This document shows, piece after piece, positions 1 through 14,700 of a stretch of 64,000 bases of DNA (the first letter of the stretch is position 1; the number at the start of each line of letters is the position of its first letter). The DNA lies in contig JAJKFH010001865.1 of the NCBI GenBank assembly GCA_023333565.1, positions 558,001-622,000 on the forward strand, in the 5' to 3' direction. Under the pieces are notes generated by a model. It worked only from the letters and a program-made list of their open reading frames with translations, had not been told where the DNA came from and ran no database searches. Source of the DNA: Puffinus mauretanicus. Taxonomy: Eukaryota; Chordata; Aves; Procellariiformes; Procellariidae. The position numbers and the translations under genes are program-made.

Positions 1-3000
1 TGGGCCACTAAAAGGTTAATTTCCAAGGTAGTACCTAATAAACTTAATCAACTTTTATTGATATCATAATGTAAAAAGGATATTTCACATCATAACTTCA
101 AACTCATCAGCTCCTTTTGACATCATACTGTAAACTGGCACTTTCATATCTCAGCATAAATCCCAGTGATGTCTAACTTTTTTCTTCAACCTTTTCTATT
201 GACACTTTGAAGTAAATGATCTGCGTCTCATCATAATCTACCATATCATAATCTTCTGCATGTGCACTGGTCAGTGTCAAACTAATCATTACAATTGTTT
301 TTGCTTCACATTTTTCTTTTTTATTTAAAACTAGAATGGCAGTATTTCTCATGTGTCTTGCAAACAACATTACCGTATACTCCATTTAGGATGCTTCCCA
401 ATTGAAACCCATCTTTTCCCCTTCCTGTCCTGTGAAATCAAATCTGCATATGCATTGCTGTATTTGAAACACGTGACAAATTATTCCAATAGGAATTGAG
501 AATCATATTTAAGCTAGTGCAATAATCCAAAATTTCTGCAAACCTATTCCAAAGTGTTCTTCCTTTTTTTAATCTTGAAAATGAAAAGTCCATCTTAGAT
601 TGATCTTCTAGTAGTGAACCATGACATGCAAAATCCAATCTTTAGCTCAAAGGACACCCTGAGTTCAATAAGGCTTGGGTTCTTATTTAAAGATTATCCT
701 CTCTTGGAACCCCTTAAGCTTTGAGTATTCCCAGGTAACACCTTTTCATAGTAGCTGTCCAGCCTATTATTCTTAGCACTTCCTATTCCCAAGTGTCCTA
801 CAAAGAATTTGCTTCTGAAACTGTCTCTCCTTGCTCTTACCCCATTAGTGCCTTAAACAGTCATATATCACCCTGGAATATGACCAGGGGTAGTGGGAGA
901 AGAAATTCAGTATATCAACTTCACACACTAGTCTGAAAAATGACTCTGTAGACTGCTTGCAGGAGAAATTACAATAGATCTTGTAAATATTTCTCTAGTG
1001 TATAATTTCCTGCTTAGGCAAGTTTTCACTTTGGATCGAATTGTGGTCCATGAGAGGGCATTATTACTAAACAAAAAATAAACCTTAAGAAATTATGATG
1101 CTTTGTAAAATAGTGGACGCATGGGGGAAGTTATTGACTATTCTAAAACAAATGCAGGAACAGTCTGTGTTATATTCATTCACCTTCCCAGAGATCATTG
1201 TTGGATGACAGCTTTGCTAACAGGGCATTTCTAGGCAGAGGCATGGTCTGCCCTAATAGAGCCATTATGAAAATAAATGATTCTCTTTATCCCCTCTCGA
1301 CTGAAATAAGGGCTTATGAAGCTGCATTTTGAGATAGTCTGCAGCAGTACATATGGTCTCCTTCTTGATTTGTTTCAAAGACAAATAACTCTGAGAAGTT
1401 CCATTTAAAAAGTAATAAAGATCATACTAGGCTTAAATCTAGAGTATGCTAAGCTAACTGTTTTAAATAAAGAAGATGAGAGAAGTTCTTTTTTCTGTCC
1501 TTTTTTATAATTAAATAAATTAGGGTGAAGTCTGATTTTTATAAAACCTTGAAAATACCACCATGTTCTTTAGGAGTCTTATTCATTTTCTTAGAAAGTA
1601 AGAGGCAAACACATGATTCTGAGAGCTGTGAAAGTCCAGTTATGCTTAATTTTGATAACTGTGAAAAAAGCAGAATTGGAGAGATGATTCCTGTGGAAAA
1701 GCTTCGTTCACGAGCACATGTGCTTTTTCTCTATTTTATATACTACAATTCACATATGTGTAAATTTTTGTGTGTGCTCTCTAGCAACAATAGCTGTACC
1801 TCTGGGGCTCCAAAAGATGGCCTTTAAAATTATAAAAGCTGTTAAGAAAAGCCTTTTATGTCAATAAATATTGAAATGTTTGTAGCCCTAAACTACTCAA
1901 TTATTTCTTAGTTGTCTGCCATTCAGACATGGCCCTTGTATCTGTAGGTATAGTCTGTACATCCCACAGCTGCTTTTCCGCCCCAAACTGAGAGCGCTGG
2001 ACAACCTCATTCATTAACACAAAAAAAATGTATATTCCCTGCTGCAGAGAAAGGGCAGCTGCTGCGGGGCCCTTTGCATTCTGTTATAAGATGTGTATTA
2101 GCCCTCTAGCCTTCCAAACGTATTCTGCTGAATGTTGGAGAAATAACAGAACATAAATACAGGAGACTAGTCCTAATGGAAAAGATGATAGATCTAGCCA
2201 AAAGTCGGGAAGGATTCTCAGGAAAGAATCCACAAACTTATTAATATGAAATATTACTTAATTCACTGTTAAACATTACTTAATTTACCATTTAATTCAC
2301 TAGTGAATGGAAGGAGGAACTGTTGGGAACAGAGATAAGATGTTGGCATGAAGATGACAGGGATGCCAATGAACTTGGAGGAAAATGTCCTATCACAGAT
2401 TTGACCAGTACTGTAATGTCAAGTTAGAGAAGACTTTACAAATGGAAATTTCACACTTGGTTCAGTTCAGCCACTGGCTAAGCATCTTGACAAGATACAA
2501 AAAGAAAGACAGTGGTATGCTATTTGGAGAGCACTGTATAACAAAATGGTCATACCAGCTAGATTTCCAGTTGAAAAGTTTGGAAAGAGGAGATCTGGGT
2601 GTGTCAGCAGCAAACCTGACGATGGCAAACCTGACAATTCCTTATAAAAAATCTTAAATGCAAAAATGCAGCTTTGGGACACTGAAGAAAAAAGTGCTGT
2701 CTCCCATAAGATGCTCTTGTAAAACACAGTAAATTTCTGATCTTAAACTTTTAATTCCATTCATATGTTTCGATAATCTGTAGGATAGAAATTAACAAAC
2801 TTTACCATTGTTATCCTGGACCTCTAAGCTATCCTAATAATTTGACATCCTAATCAAGAATGCCAATATGTTAAGTAGTTCTTGCTCTTCCAATTCGCTA
2901 AGTTATAAACAAAGAAATTGTGCCACTGCAGAAACATAAACCAGAGAGGACAAGTAACAAATTCCCATATAACAGCGTAATATTTTTAAACCCAATGAGA

Positions 3001-4617
3001 TTGTAATGAGGACAGTAAAAATCTAATTGGTCCTACATATGGAAGATAATTCAAAACTTGGATCATTCCTATTCCTTTATCTGTTTTCCTTCTATTTTTA
3101 CCAATCCTTTTTTTTTAGAAGGAGAGCAAAGCAGATAAAGACCAGAAATTTGTAGTTATCAGGATGAGGTATCTTAGACCTTCATACACAATCAACTCCT
3201 AGTAACAGAGCAATGTTTTAATTTTTCCTCTTCCTTTCTTAGTTCCAAACAGTTTGATTTGTTGGGGTTTAATACCACTGAGCAATAAACCACCTCTTTA
3301 TTTTTGTAACTGGAATGGTTATAGTCAGCTCAGACTCTGCCCCCTTCTTTTTCAGAATGAGATTATTTAATTCAGTTGATTGAACCATATGATAACAATT
3401 GCAAGATGCTGTGACTCTACTTCTTAGAAAGGTTTAGCCTCTTCGACTTTGAGCCTGGGACACACTGCAACATCCAAAGAGAGATGACTATCCCAGCAGT
3501 GCAGATCAGGTAAAATTCCTTTCCATAAACGAATCCTAAGAGAAATGGGAAGTGAACAATGTGGATTCACATGTTCTCAGCACTTCACAGTAGTGAAAGT
3601 GGGCCATCATCAGGATACGTACCCTGCAACAGCACTTTCTTCTCTATTGTATAACAACAGTGCACTAGCACCCTGCTTGTCACTTGCAACATCTTGATTA
3701 TTCAACAAAAATGTTCATTAAAACATGTGGAGAAGAAATCGCAAATGCGCCAAAATAAGACCATGAATTAGAAGACAAATTAGCTGAAACAATTTTGGTG
3801 CTGCACATAAGAAGCCAGAGCAAATAGTGCAAAATTATAGAAAATACAAATCAGTCTGAATTTGCAGAATTATCATATTAATACAACTTTTTGAACAACA
3901 CCAAAGTACACAGCTTGGAGAAATGTAACTGAATTTATTTTGGGTTGTTTAGATATACTTTAGCTGCTTACTGTGCTTTCTGACTATGAGGGAGACTGCC
4001 CAACATTGATGCCCATTTAAAACTTCCTCAGTAGATAAAAATTATTGCTCTGGGCTATAAAAGCTGGCTTTAGTATAATAAAAAGATTAGCTATGGAAAT
4101 GCAGAAAGCCATAGAATTTTCTCTGCATGGTAAACTACATTTTACTGAACCAAGGGTTTTGATATAGGATTACTGATATTGAAGGAAAAATAAAGCAAAT
4201 CATTAATCTGACTGTTCTCAGCTAAACTTAATTAAAAGTTGAACACTTTTATCAATATCTTATTTCTTTCACCCACCTCTTAAAGAAATGTTATTCTTGG
4301 GTTAGAGTAAAATAAGAAAGTTTCATATAATGTTAAAGACTTTGCCGTCACCAAAGATAATGGTTTGTTTGCCTAAGGGGAAAATTGAATGAATTGTAAG
4401 TAATACAAAACATTCTTTCTAATTTCTTTTTTCCTTTCTCCGTGGTATTTCTTTAACTGTCATCAGATGTAGTTTTAGCCCTATGTGGCTGCAATTCAGA
4501 ACAAGAGCTCTTTTAACCCCTAGTTTTCCTGGAAAGGTCCTCTTCTACAGAAACATTCTTTACATTTGATGTGTTCCTCAAGACTTACAGTTTTATTACC
4601 AGCCTGGGAAAGAAATA

Positions 4618-4642
4618 TAAATAAATAAATAACCAACCAACC
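4618..4642 (+). repeat. (TAAA)n microsatellite followed by (CCAA)n
   Basis: Just under four TAAA units (4,618-4,632) run straight into a short CCAA repeat (4,633-4,642). This is simple-sequence DNA with no other visible role. Confidence 0.85.
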
Positions 4643-7600
4643 TTGTTTCTGGTGCTTGCAAAATTTCTGCTTCAGCCATGCCAAGATTATCAATATCTAT
4701 CAGTCAGAGTGGAGATTTATTTAAAAAATGGTTTTCAAATATACTCTAATTTGCTCAAATTAAAATATACATTTCACATGTAATTAATAGTGATTGAAGA
4801 ATATCATGAATAAAATAAAAAAGGAAATCAAACAGGCATGTCATGAAATGAAAACATGTCTCCAGTTCCAATACTACTGTTCTAATATTTGATGACAGTG
4901 TACCCTTACTTATTTTCTACTATGAGAAAATGAAGCTGTTGCCAATAAGACTTTTTCTAATTTTAAACAGAATTCTTATTTTTCTTTCCCAGAATTTAAA
5001 GGAAGGAGTACAAAGAGTTATCATGTCACTGAACTTATACAAGCCCTCTTGCCAGAAACAGAGGAGTGCTAAAGGTTTCAATACCAGCATGTGAAATACC
5101 ATTGAAAATAGTAGGCTGCTTTCCCACCTCTCGTGCTTTCTAAATCTTGTCTCTTTCTTTTTCTCATTACAAAATATAAACCCCTCTAAATCCACAGATC
5201 CAGTTTTGCAGCATTTCAGGTCCCATGCATGCTTCTTTATAAGGTTCTAGAGGAACGAGATTTTAGGGAAACCTATGCAAAAAGCAAATAGATCTCAAGT
5301 CATAGATGCCCCAGAAGCTGTAACCAGCAAAACATGCTCAGAAAACAGATGGCATGTACAAAATTGCTTTTTCTCATGGTGAGACACCAAGACTTTCTAT
5401 GGATGTCTATATCAGCTGGAAAAAGAGTCAATGTTCTGTAGTTCCAAATTTGTGAGACAAGCATGAGCCCACGGAAGATGCTAGGTACTGTTTGTGGTCA
5501 GTGAATACATGTTTTCTTTGCCTTTGGAGAAACGTAAGCAAGGCAGAAGAGGAACACATATGGACTGTGCCCAAGCAGAGAAGAAGGTCAAGTGGATCAA
5601 ATATAATTTAGCTACTGCTTTTCTGTCTTTTCCTCTGTCAAGCAGTAGAGCACAAGCTCCTGTTTAGCTTTGAAGATTCACCCAGGCTTTCGGTATTTGA
5701 CTTGTTCTTTGAAAAAAAGTATATGATATAACAAGGGTGAGAGATTTAGGAAGTCAGGGATTGAATTCTTGTTCTCTTAAGCTGTTAGTTTCCCCGAAGG
5801 AAATTGAGGAAATATTGGTACTGCCTCAACAAACCAATTAAGACCCTGTAGTGGGTTAACAAAGTCCTTAACATATGTAGCCCTTTTAATATACTGTGCA
5901 TTCATCAATACATGGGGAGGGATGGAGGAAATGGCAGCAAAATGTCAAGCATAGTAACACCTACTAGAGCTCTCACTTCTAGGAACAACCGAAAATGGAG
6001 GAGTCTGGGAAACAGCAATAGTGATGAAAAGGCTTTGAGTGAAAACTTCTAACATACTGTAATATTTTAATGCAACTATAAGCAGAAAATAACATTTTTC
6101 TCACTCACCAAAATAACACCTCTCTTTGTCAATGGAATAGTTGATAAATCAGTTAAAATAAAATGTAAATTGAGTTTTCCATCTGGCCACGGTGACACCC
6201 AATAATTCAAGCCAAATAATGTGTTGCCTTTAAGGAAATCTTTCTACTAAACAAAACCGTACACCCTACTTTTTTTCTTTTCCTCATTGCTCAGTTTAAA
6301 ACTCAAGATAATGACTAACCTTATAGAACAAAGCTGAAGGCAAGAACATTTTTAAGCAAACTCTTTCCACTTTTGTTTTAGACTCTCTGTGAAAGTCATA
6401 TGGTTATATTTTTCTCAGTTTAGCCAATGATAAAGAAATTAAATCAAGTAAATTTAAATGTGTCTTTTTAGACAAAGCCATGATTCTTTCATTTAGCAAT
6501 AACAATTGTTATCCAATTCTAAAATGATTCCTGAGCTAAATGGATTTATGCAAACTTAACATCATCTTGCACTAGCTTTTTTCCTGGGTTTTTTTTTTTT
6601 TTGTAAGTATCTATTTGTATAGTATTTGGTAAATTCCACGTGAACTTGCCTGTGTATTTGTCACTCTTACCTTAGTAGTCAGTGAAATTTTCTTCAGCCA
6701 CGTTTTGATGGACAAGGCAATCCACTTGGTTGTCTAACCCTTATATCAAAGTGACAGAAGATTCTGCAGTTTAACACCTGGAGAAATTTTCATTACTTCT
6801 ACAAGATTTAGATAACATTTCCATTAACAATGCTTAGATCAATGTTTCAAAACATACAGTTCTAAAACTTCCCTTTGGGCTCCTATTTATGTATTTTTAA
6901 AGACAAACATTTCAGATTAATAAATGTAATGTGAACAAGAGCTCACGTTCTACAGAAAGCACTTTTGATGTCTAAACAAGACATTAATGATGCCACAATA
7001 ACAATTTCCACATTGTCCATTATATAGAAGATATTTGTTTTGCACTCAGATGAAGTGATTTTATTTCTGAGCACAAAACTCCCCCCAAAAAAAACCAAAC
7101 CTACACAGGTAAAATGTCCCCTTAGTGCTAAAAAATGCAGAAATTCGTTTTGCAGTTTCACTTAATAAAAGTGATTTCTTAAAAGGCACAGCTAAAAAAT
7201 AAATTGAATTTGAAATATAATGTAGCATACCTCACTGAGGAGGGAAAACCAAGAAAAGTAAACTGAGATGAAATATCTGAGTCTCTCCTACTGGACTTCA
7301 AGCTTTCTTTGAAGTGTGGGGATTGTTGTAGGGAAAGAGAGAGGGACTGGAGGATCTGATTCAGGAGCACAACACTCCCAAAATAAACAAAAGACTTAAA
7401 ACACAACTCAGCCTTGTATATGCTTACCTACTACTCTTCTCGACATTGTTTTGTAGCAATCCTCTACAAAGATCATATGTACACCAATACCACTAGGGAA
7501 GAGTACAGTAATACACAGTCTTTCATTGGATTATATGTCTTGATTACTATAAATAAATTACAGAGCAGGTATTACTGTAAGTCTGACTTTTAGGGAAGAA

Positions 7601-9941
7601 GGTGTGAAGGTGGAGAAAAGAGAAGAGAGGGACACAACAAAGTACTAGTCATCTAGTTATCCCCCCTTCAAAAAAAAATGGGTCAACTGTGATGTGCAAC
7701 ATTATTTTCTGTCTTCAAATATCTGACTTTTTTTCATTATGTGTGGATGTAATGAGTCCTCATATACTCGAAAAGTGTTTAGCTGACCTGACTGCAGGGA
7801 ATTCATAAATCCATTACCCTCAGACTAACAAAGTCCACCTTGCTTTAATTTTTTTTTATTAGAGAACAGAATGTACTGTTGCAGAACAAATCAGATGTTA
7901 GACACCTTCACTGCTTTAACAAATTTTGTTCCAGGCCATCATACCTAATACTACAGTCTTGTATTTATGATTTGTTTGTGAAGTTAGCTGGAGGCAACAT
8001 GACAGTTGCTAAACTTTCAGTGTGGGTAGAGGGGGAAAGGTTAACTGACACAATTATGCCAGTCTGCTCCAGTCAAAGTGCAGTTGTGGAAACCATCTGA
8101 CTATTGTTAGAAAAACTAAGTAATTAGGTTGATTCTGCTCAGTTCCTGGGAGACAAGAACTGGGATCACAAATCCAAAAATCACAGCTTGAATTGACTGC
8201 CAGTGCTGATAGCAGTATCAGCAGACAGGTGAAAACTGCCTATGTAGGACATGAAAGCAACACTAACATCTCCTACTATTCACAGAAACAGCTTGTTGAT
8301 AAATATTGCACTTCTTTTCCTTGGTCCATCCTTGATTGACACAGGAATGAGGACAGCATTCAAATGTGACTGGTTTGCACCATTATAGGTTTCACACCTT
8401 CCAGTGCAAACTGAATATAGGTAATCCATGAATTTCAGTAATACCTTCCAAACATGGAACTCCCCTAGGAAGCCATGGTATTGAGATTTTCCTAAAAGTG
8501 AGCATGACACAAGACACCAAAAGACCCTTGATTTCCAAACTTCCTGTACTGGAACACCAACAAGCACACAGCAACTTTTGAGACCGAAAATCTGAATTGC
8601 TAGTGTGTAACACTAAAACAAGAGCGCTCAAAATAAAATCTGCAACATATTGTTGCAGGTTGGGTCCCTCCCTTCACTCTTCCTCTTGGTTCAGCAAGTC
8701 TTATGAGACTGTTTGCATATTGCCTCTGGGCTTCTCTCCTACTCCAGAAGTTGCCCATTTTCTCCTGGGAAAAATCCATCTTTTCACCTCTGAGGGCCAC
8801 CTACACACTTCCCCCTGCTCTTTGTTGAAGTCTTTCAGTTTACTTGTATTACAGTCTCCAGCTTGCTGTCTTTCTCATTCTCTTTAGAGGGCAGAATAAA
8901 GTTGGCAGAAATCAGTTTTCTGCTTAAACATGTTCAGTTGTTTTTGGGAAGGGACTTTTTCTCCTTTGGGAGAGCTCTACCTGGTCCAGACTGCAGCAGA
9001 GAGAATGAGGCAAAAAGGCAACCCTTTAGTGGCTCTGTCCTCTAACAGGACACACGGTGCCCACATATCATGCAGCGTACTGGTGTTGTGATATCAGTTT
9101 TATTTACCATTTAATCTTTGCAATTTAAATACATGTTGTTTTCTTGTATTTTTTTCCTCTCTAGCTAAGAACAGCCATCTTCTGTCACGCAGAAACATGA
9201 GAAGTATTTTGCTTTCATACCTGAGAAGAGAGAAAGGACTCAATTAATTTAACTAATTAGAGTGGTATGCATTGCCCTTTGAGCAGGTTGCAACAGGAGT
9301 ACATTGTAAGCTGTAGGTACATGAGCAACTGAGAGTGTTTCAGGGTTGGTACATGCTCTCACAGCAAAATGGCAGGTTATTCTCTTTAGCCACCATCTGT
9401 GTGTCTTCCCCAAAGGCAAATTTAGTAAAATAAATATATAGCATCTCTCAAATATTAGGCTTTTTCTTTGGGGAGAAAAAAGCCTACTTACAAAAAGCAA
9501 CTTTGAAGTAGAATGTAGGAAACAACACCACCTTTGATTTTCTTTAGTAACTTAATGGCATACAACTAAACAGGTTATGCAGTATGTTGTGAAAGGATCT
9601 AATAATTCCTTAGAATCCCTTGAGTATTTTTTAAGGAACACCAAGTAAAATAATGCTACTGCAAAGCCCCAAGCATACTATATCATGAGTCTGACACCAC
9701 TTTAATAATGTATTACACAAACATGGTTTTGGTCTGGAAAGATCAATGGGGGGAGGTAGTTTATTAAGTGAAAACAAGAAGATATAGAGGAAAATCAGAG
9801 TGAAAAAGAAAAACTGTTGTGAAATGCATGTTTTCTAAATTAGGAGATGTCCAAACTACAATTTCCCCTGAATTTCTCAAACTCTAAGTCAATTTAGCTT
9901 AAAGTCTGTGCTTTATACAATGCATTTGGGTTCACTCTCTC

Positions 9942-9955
9942 AAAAAAAAAAAAAA
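9942..9955 (+). repeat. A14 homopolymer
   Basis: A run of 14 A bases is followed by an A/T-rich stretch. No LINE or SINE body is recognisable upstream, so it is not assignable as a retroposon tail. Confidence 0.85.
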
Positions 9956-12900
9956 TAATAAAAATTTTGTGATTCATTTCTTTAAGAAAGAAGTTAATAA
10001 AATTTAAATTAATGAAATGGGGTAGAGGTTGGATTCTGTACATTCAGTTATCCTTGAAAACTCTTCCTTTTCCTTCATGAATTATCTATATGTTAGCAGT
10101 GGTTTTAAAGAATCAGTTTAAAAAAATGCATGTTAAGGCCATATATACCTTGTGACTAAAGGACGTATCATTTATCTCTTCAGTATGGTATGCCTAAGTG
10201 CTACCCAGATCCTCTATGACTTATTAATACCTTTTCAGCTTCGCAACTGAAGGCTTAAAATCCTTGCTGCCAAAGTTTATGTGGCTTCCCTTCCTCTCAA
10301 AACAAGATGCAGTATAAGAATACTACACCAGTTGTCTTCTAGAATTGCTTAAGCATTTCCATATTAAGAACCCAATCTTTTGGGTTGCCTTTGTGAAAGA
10401 GCTTACTTATGAGCCATTCTGTTATAAAAAGTGGTTTTAAACTGTGTGTGGAGCTGACCTAGGTTCCATCATCATTGTGACAGAACTGTATTGAAGTCAG
10501 TGCTGTGTCACTTCCACCTGCTGCAGATTCACTCTGAAGCTGACAAGTTCTGTACCTGCAGGCTGAATTTATACACTGTGTGTGTCAGGATACAGTGCGC
10601 TTCAGCTTCTTCTACTAACAAAGCTGTAGGAAAGAGCAATGGTGATGCTTATTTAAAAAGAAACTGCAAGCAAGCAAGAGAAAGAGAAAGAAAAAGAAAC
10701 AGGGAAGTATAAGATTCAAACATACTTTGTACTATTGTAAATTAATGGGACAAATCTGCATTGCATTTATCTATCACTAGCCTATTGTTGTATTATACAG
10801 CCAAATGTACAAGTTGAATATAGTAAAACAGGGAGACAGGGGATTCTTTTCAAATTTGGGTCTGATATGCTCTCTCAAACCTTCAAATTCTGAAGATTTT
10901 GCAAATGCAAGACAAGTCTCTTCTTGATCCAATAGTGCCATTCCATAAAAACACAACAAAATATTATCTGACACTTCATTAGTTTGCTTCACTAGCTTTC
11001 CTGGAAATCACTTAGCAACAGAACTCCCCAAACACACACATGCATGTCATTAAATAAAGAGAAATGGCTTTCAGCTCTAAGAAGGTCATCAAGATCATAA
11101 TTAAAGTAAAATGTATTACTATGTTGAGCTCATTTGTAATTAAAAAACAGATTTATGAAAGATGTAGCTATTCATCTCAAACATATTTATTTTATAACTC
11201 TTTTCCCATTTTCAATAGTCTCAAACGAAATTTGGAAACAAAGAAGCATTAAAGAGTAAACTAAGTAAGTATGAAGAAAACAACAACATGGAGATATATA
11301 GAAATTAGCATTGTTTAACTCAAAGAGATAACATTAAAACCATATGCTGCCATCAAACAGACACTGCAAGTTAATAAGGAACATTTCTGATTCCCTGTTT
11401 GAGAGAGGTCAATCTCAAAAGGAGCTTTCATAGGTTTAGTTTACTCAGCACTCAAAAATATGGGTGAGTAAGAAAACAGCTCTTTTTAGAAAAAAGCTCT
11501 AGATTAATAAATATAAAATGAATTATAGATTTGGGAAGTTGGCTTGTTTTTACTACCTCTACTTTCCCAATTCTGCCACTGAACACAGTAGCTAATTTTG
11601 TAATTTCAAGTCTCCAATCTAGCAAGAAAGGAGTTTTGTTTTCTTTCACCATGTTTCAATACTTTCAATTTTACACTCCAACCACTGAAAGAAGTCCCTT
11701 TTCTTAACAGTGTTAACTATACTGAATGTAAAAAAAAGTTGAAGTTTTTCCTGTGAACTCTTTCTAGCCTAATCATTTTGAAGATACATTCACAAAACAC
11801 AAGTACAATTTTGTTTCCTTTCCATTTTACCTAATGGGATGCATAAGCTGAGCCAGATCCTACCAGAAGAAAGTCAGTGGTATGTTTGAGTTTGCTTTGG
11901 TGACAGCTGTAGCCCAGTAAATATGATTTTCTGCCATCCCTAGTAGAAGGCCACAGGCTTTGCATTGACTGGCCAGTGCAAGGTCTCAGGTCTCATCCGG
12001 GCTGGTACAGCCTGAGCTGATTTAGCTTGTTGCAACAATTGTCTGGTGAATTCGTTCCAAGTGTGCTACCTTAACCTTTCTGCGTACCCTGTGTAGCAAT
12101 AGTCCCACAGGCCTAGGGAGTCAGTGCATGACAAACAACAGCTCTTTCTGTCAAGAATAGTTGGGAATCAATTTAAAGGAAGCTGTCTGTTGTGAGAAAG
12201 CTCGTAGAAACAAATCTGAGACTGAAAGGAAAGAAACTCCTACCATAAACATTGTACTCCTTCATGCAAAGTCCTCAGGTTGCTGGTGACTCATTATCAC
12301 TACCACCCCTGTGGCAGTTGAGAAAAGTTCAGCTGTTGACCTTAGGATTCAGAAGGACATTGGAAAGGTGAACATCACAGCAGAGAAAAGGGTGGGATAG
12401 AAATTGTTTGTGTTGCAATTTTAACTGTATTATTAATTACATTTTTCTGTATTATTTTGGACTATTAGATTGTGAAAACATTATTGTAACTAAAAATAAC
12501 TTCTTAGCTCCATATTTGATGTGTTCCTTTTTGCCCAGAACAAGATTTTGATTTAAATCATTTTTATCTCTTGAATTTCTACATGACATCAGTTTGGTTT
12601 TATGTAAAATATCATGTAAAAATTGCAACTCAGTTTCATGCTTAGAAGCCTTCAGGCATTCTTCCAAAGAAAATCCTCTTATTTTATTGCAATTATTTCA
12701 TCGTACATTGCCCAAATCTCTGTATTTTTTTTCCATCAGAGATCTTTCCAGCTATAGGCACTGTTGTACTTCATAAGGATTTGCTAATGCAATAGCTATA
12801 CACAGCCTAATTCAGGAAAGCCAAAGAGGTGAGTAGTTACTATCCCTTTGGATTAAACACTTGTAACCCTTCTCTCAACTTCCAAATCACACTATGGCTC

Positions 12901-14389
12901 CAGTTAACTGGTTTGCTAAGGCAACATGACTAAACTGGTGTGGCAGAATTGCCTCTCTAGTGAGGTATCTGCATTTTAAATAAAATATTCTGGAAGTGTG
13001 ACCATTTTTCTTAGAAAACTCCTTGCTAAATACAATCTCTTAGTTTTACTTCATTTGTATCAGGTGCTTGACAAGTGTGACTTAGGAATTGGAAACTCTT
13101 GATCGCTAATGATTGTTGTGATGTATCTCTGCAGCTTTTCCGAGATCTTCAGCAATATAGAGAATATTAAGAATAGCCAAGCTGTTTGTATCTAAGCAAT
13201 TGCTCTGCAACAGTAGGATTTGTACAGTACAAGCATTTTTTTGCTGAAGCAAGAAAGAACTGAATTAATGCAGAAGCCACATTCACTTAGATTTAACATA
13301 TGTTTTGCATTTAGAAATGGCCAGATAATGCTGTAGTAAGATCAATAGGATTGGGCTGCTTTGAATTTTTGCAACTTCCATGATGTAGTCCAAGTTGTTT
13401 ATTACCTGCACTATAGTCTCTAGACTGTAGAAGCAATCTAATGTCTCTCTTGAATACTTGTTCATCTTCTTTGTGTGTTTGAAAGCATTATATTAGAAGT
13501 AGGGCCATTAATATATAGTTTTAATTTCAGAGAAAAGTGTTGGACACTCACTATTAGAATTATGTGAAGTAGATCTAAACTAGAGAACTAAAATACTTTT
13601 GTGAATCTACAATATTTGGATTTGTTAGGGGAGAATCTTTGTGCTACCTGATACTGATGACACATTAGAGATCAACCCTGGTAATTCAGTGAAACCTCCT
13701 ACACCTAATAACTCTAAAATTTGTGAATGACAAAGTCTTAAAGAAAAAAAAAGGCTTAAAAACTATAATATCCAAAATAGTTTGGTGGAGTAATGACCGT
13801 ATCTGAATTGAGAAAATCACCTCTGCTATACTTCCTCAAAGAAAGTCTAGTGTTCACCACTTCAAGATGCAGCATAAAACATAAGACTTGGAAGCCTATT
13901 TCAATTGTCATTTTTACCTAGGATGGTGTAAAGGGGAGAGAGAAGAAAGCACTTGCATGTTCAAGGATGGCCTAAAAATGTGTACATTAAATGTTGAGAT
14001 GGGTGCCTGAGCCTTCACCAGATCTGCATGAACATCTTTGCACCCAGTGATCTGCTTCTAGAATGGACTTTCTGTGGCAGTCCCAAACAGGAGGTAATAA
14101 TGCACGACATCTGCATCTGCCATGAAACACAAGACCCTGCTAGAACTTTGACCTCTGGGGAATGCAGTGAAAAAATGCACAAAACAGCTTTGCATGAGGC
14201 TAGATTGCATGTCCAGGGTTTTATTAGCTCCATTCTAAAATAAAAAAAAAATCAGCTTCCTTAACCTGGAAGCAGAACAGCCGTGCTTATAACGTTCTGG
14301 GCTAACAACTCTAGCTGTGCATGGCATCTACTCCAGAATACTTTGTATTAATGACACAATCAGCAACCCAAGTAAACTACTCCAAAATT

Positions 14390-14700
14390 AAGGAATTACT
14401 GTAATACTAATTTAATCACATTATGATTACATTGTTATGTTATTATGAATTATTATTTGTATTAATAATACATACAGAATAATTTAATTATGACACTTTT
14501 AATTGACCCTTTTATTCAGAAATAGTGAATTTGGGAAGAGATCTTGTCCAAATTAAATGATTCAAAAAGCAGAAGTACTTCTGTACCACCTGACCTGAAT
14601 TACTATTAAAAAATAATATTTCTATTATTTATTCTATGATTTTCTAAAAAGGATAATTTTATTATGTAGAGTTTCCTATAATTTCTATTACTACTATTAT
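14390..14700. other. Very AT-rich stretch with ATT/TAA-rich composition
   Basis: This stretch is dominated by ATT, TAA and TTAT words with several short palindromic AT blocks, for example around 14,400-14,490. It may be easily unwound or nuclear-matrix-associated DNA, but nothing diagnostic is present. It contains no gene and no recognisable transposon. Confidence 0.45.
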
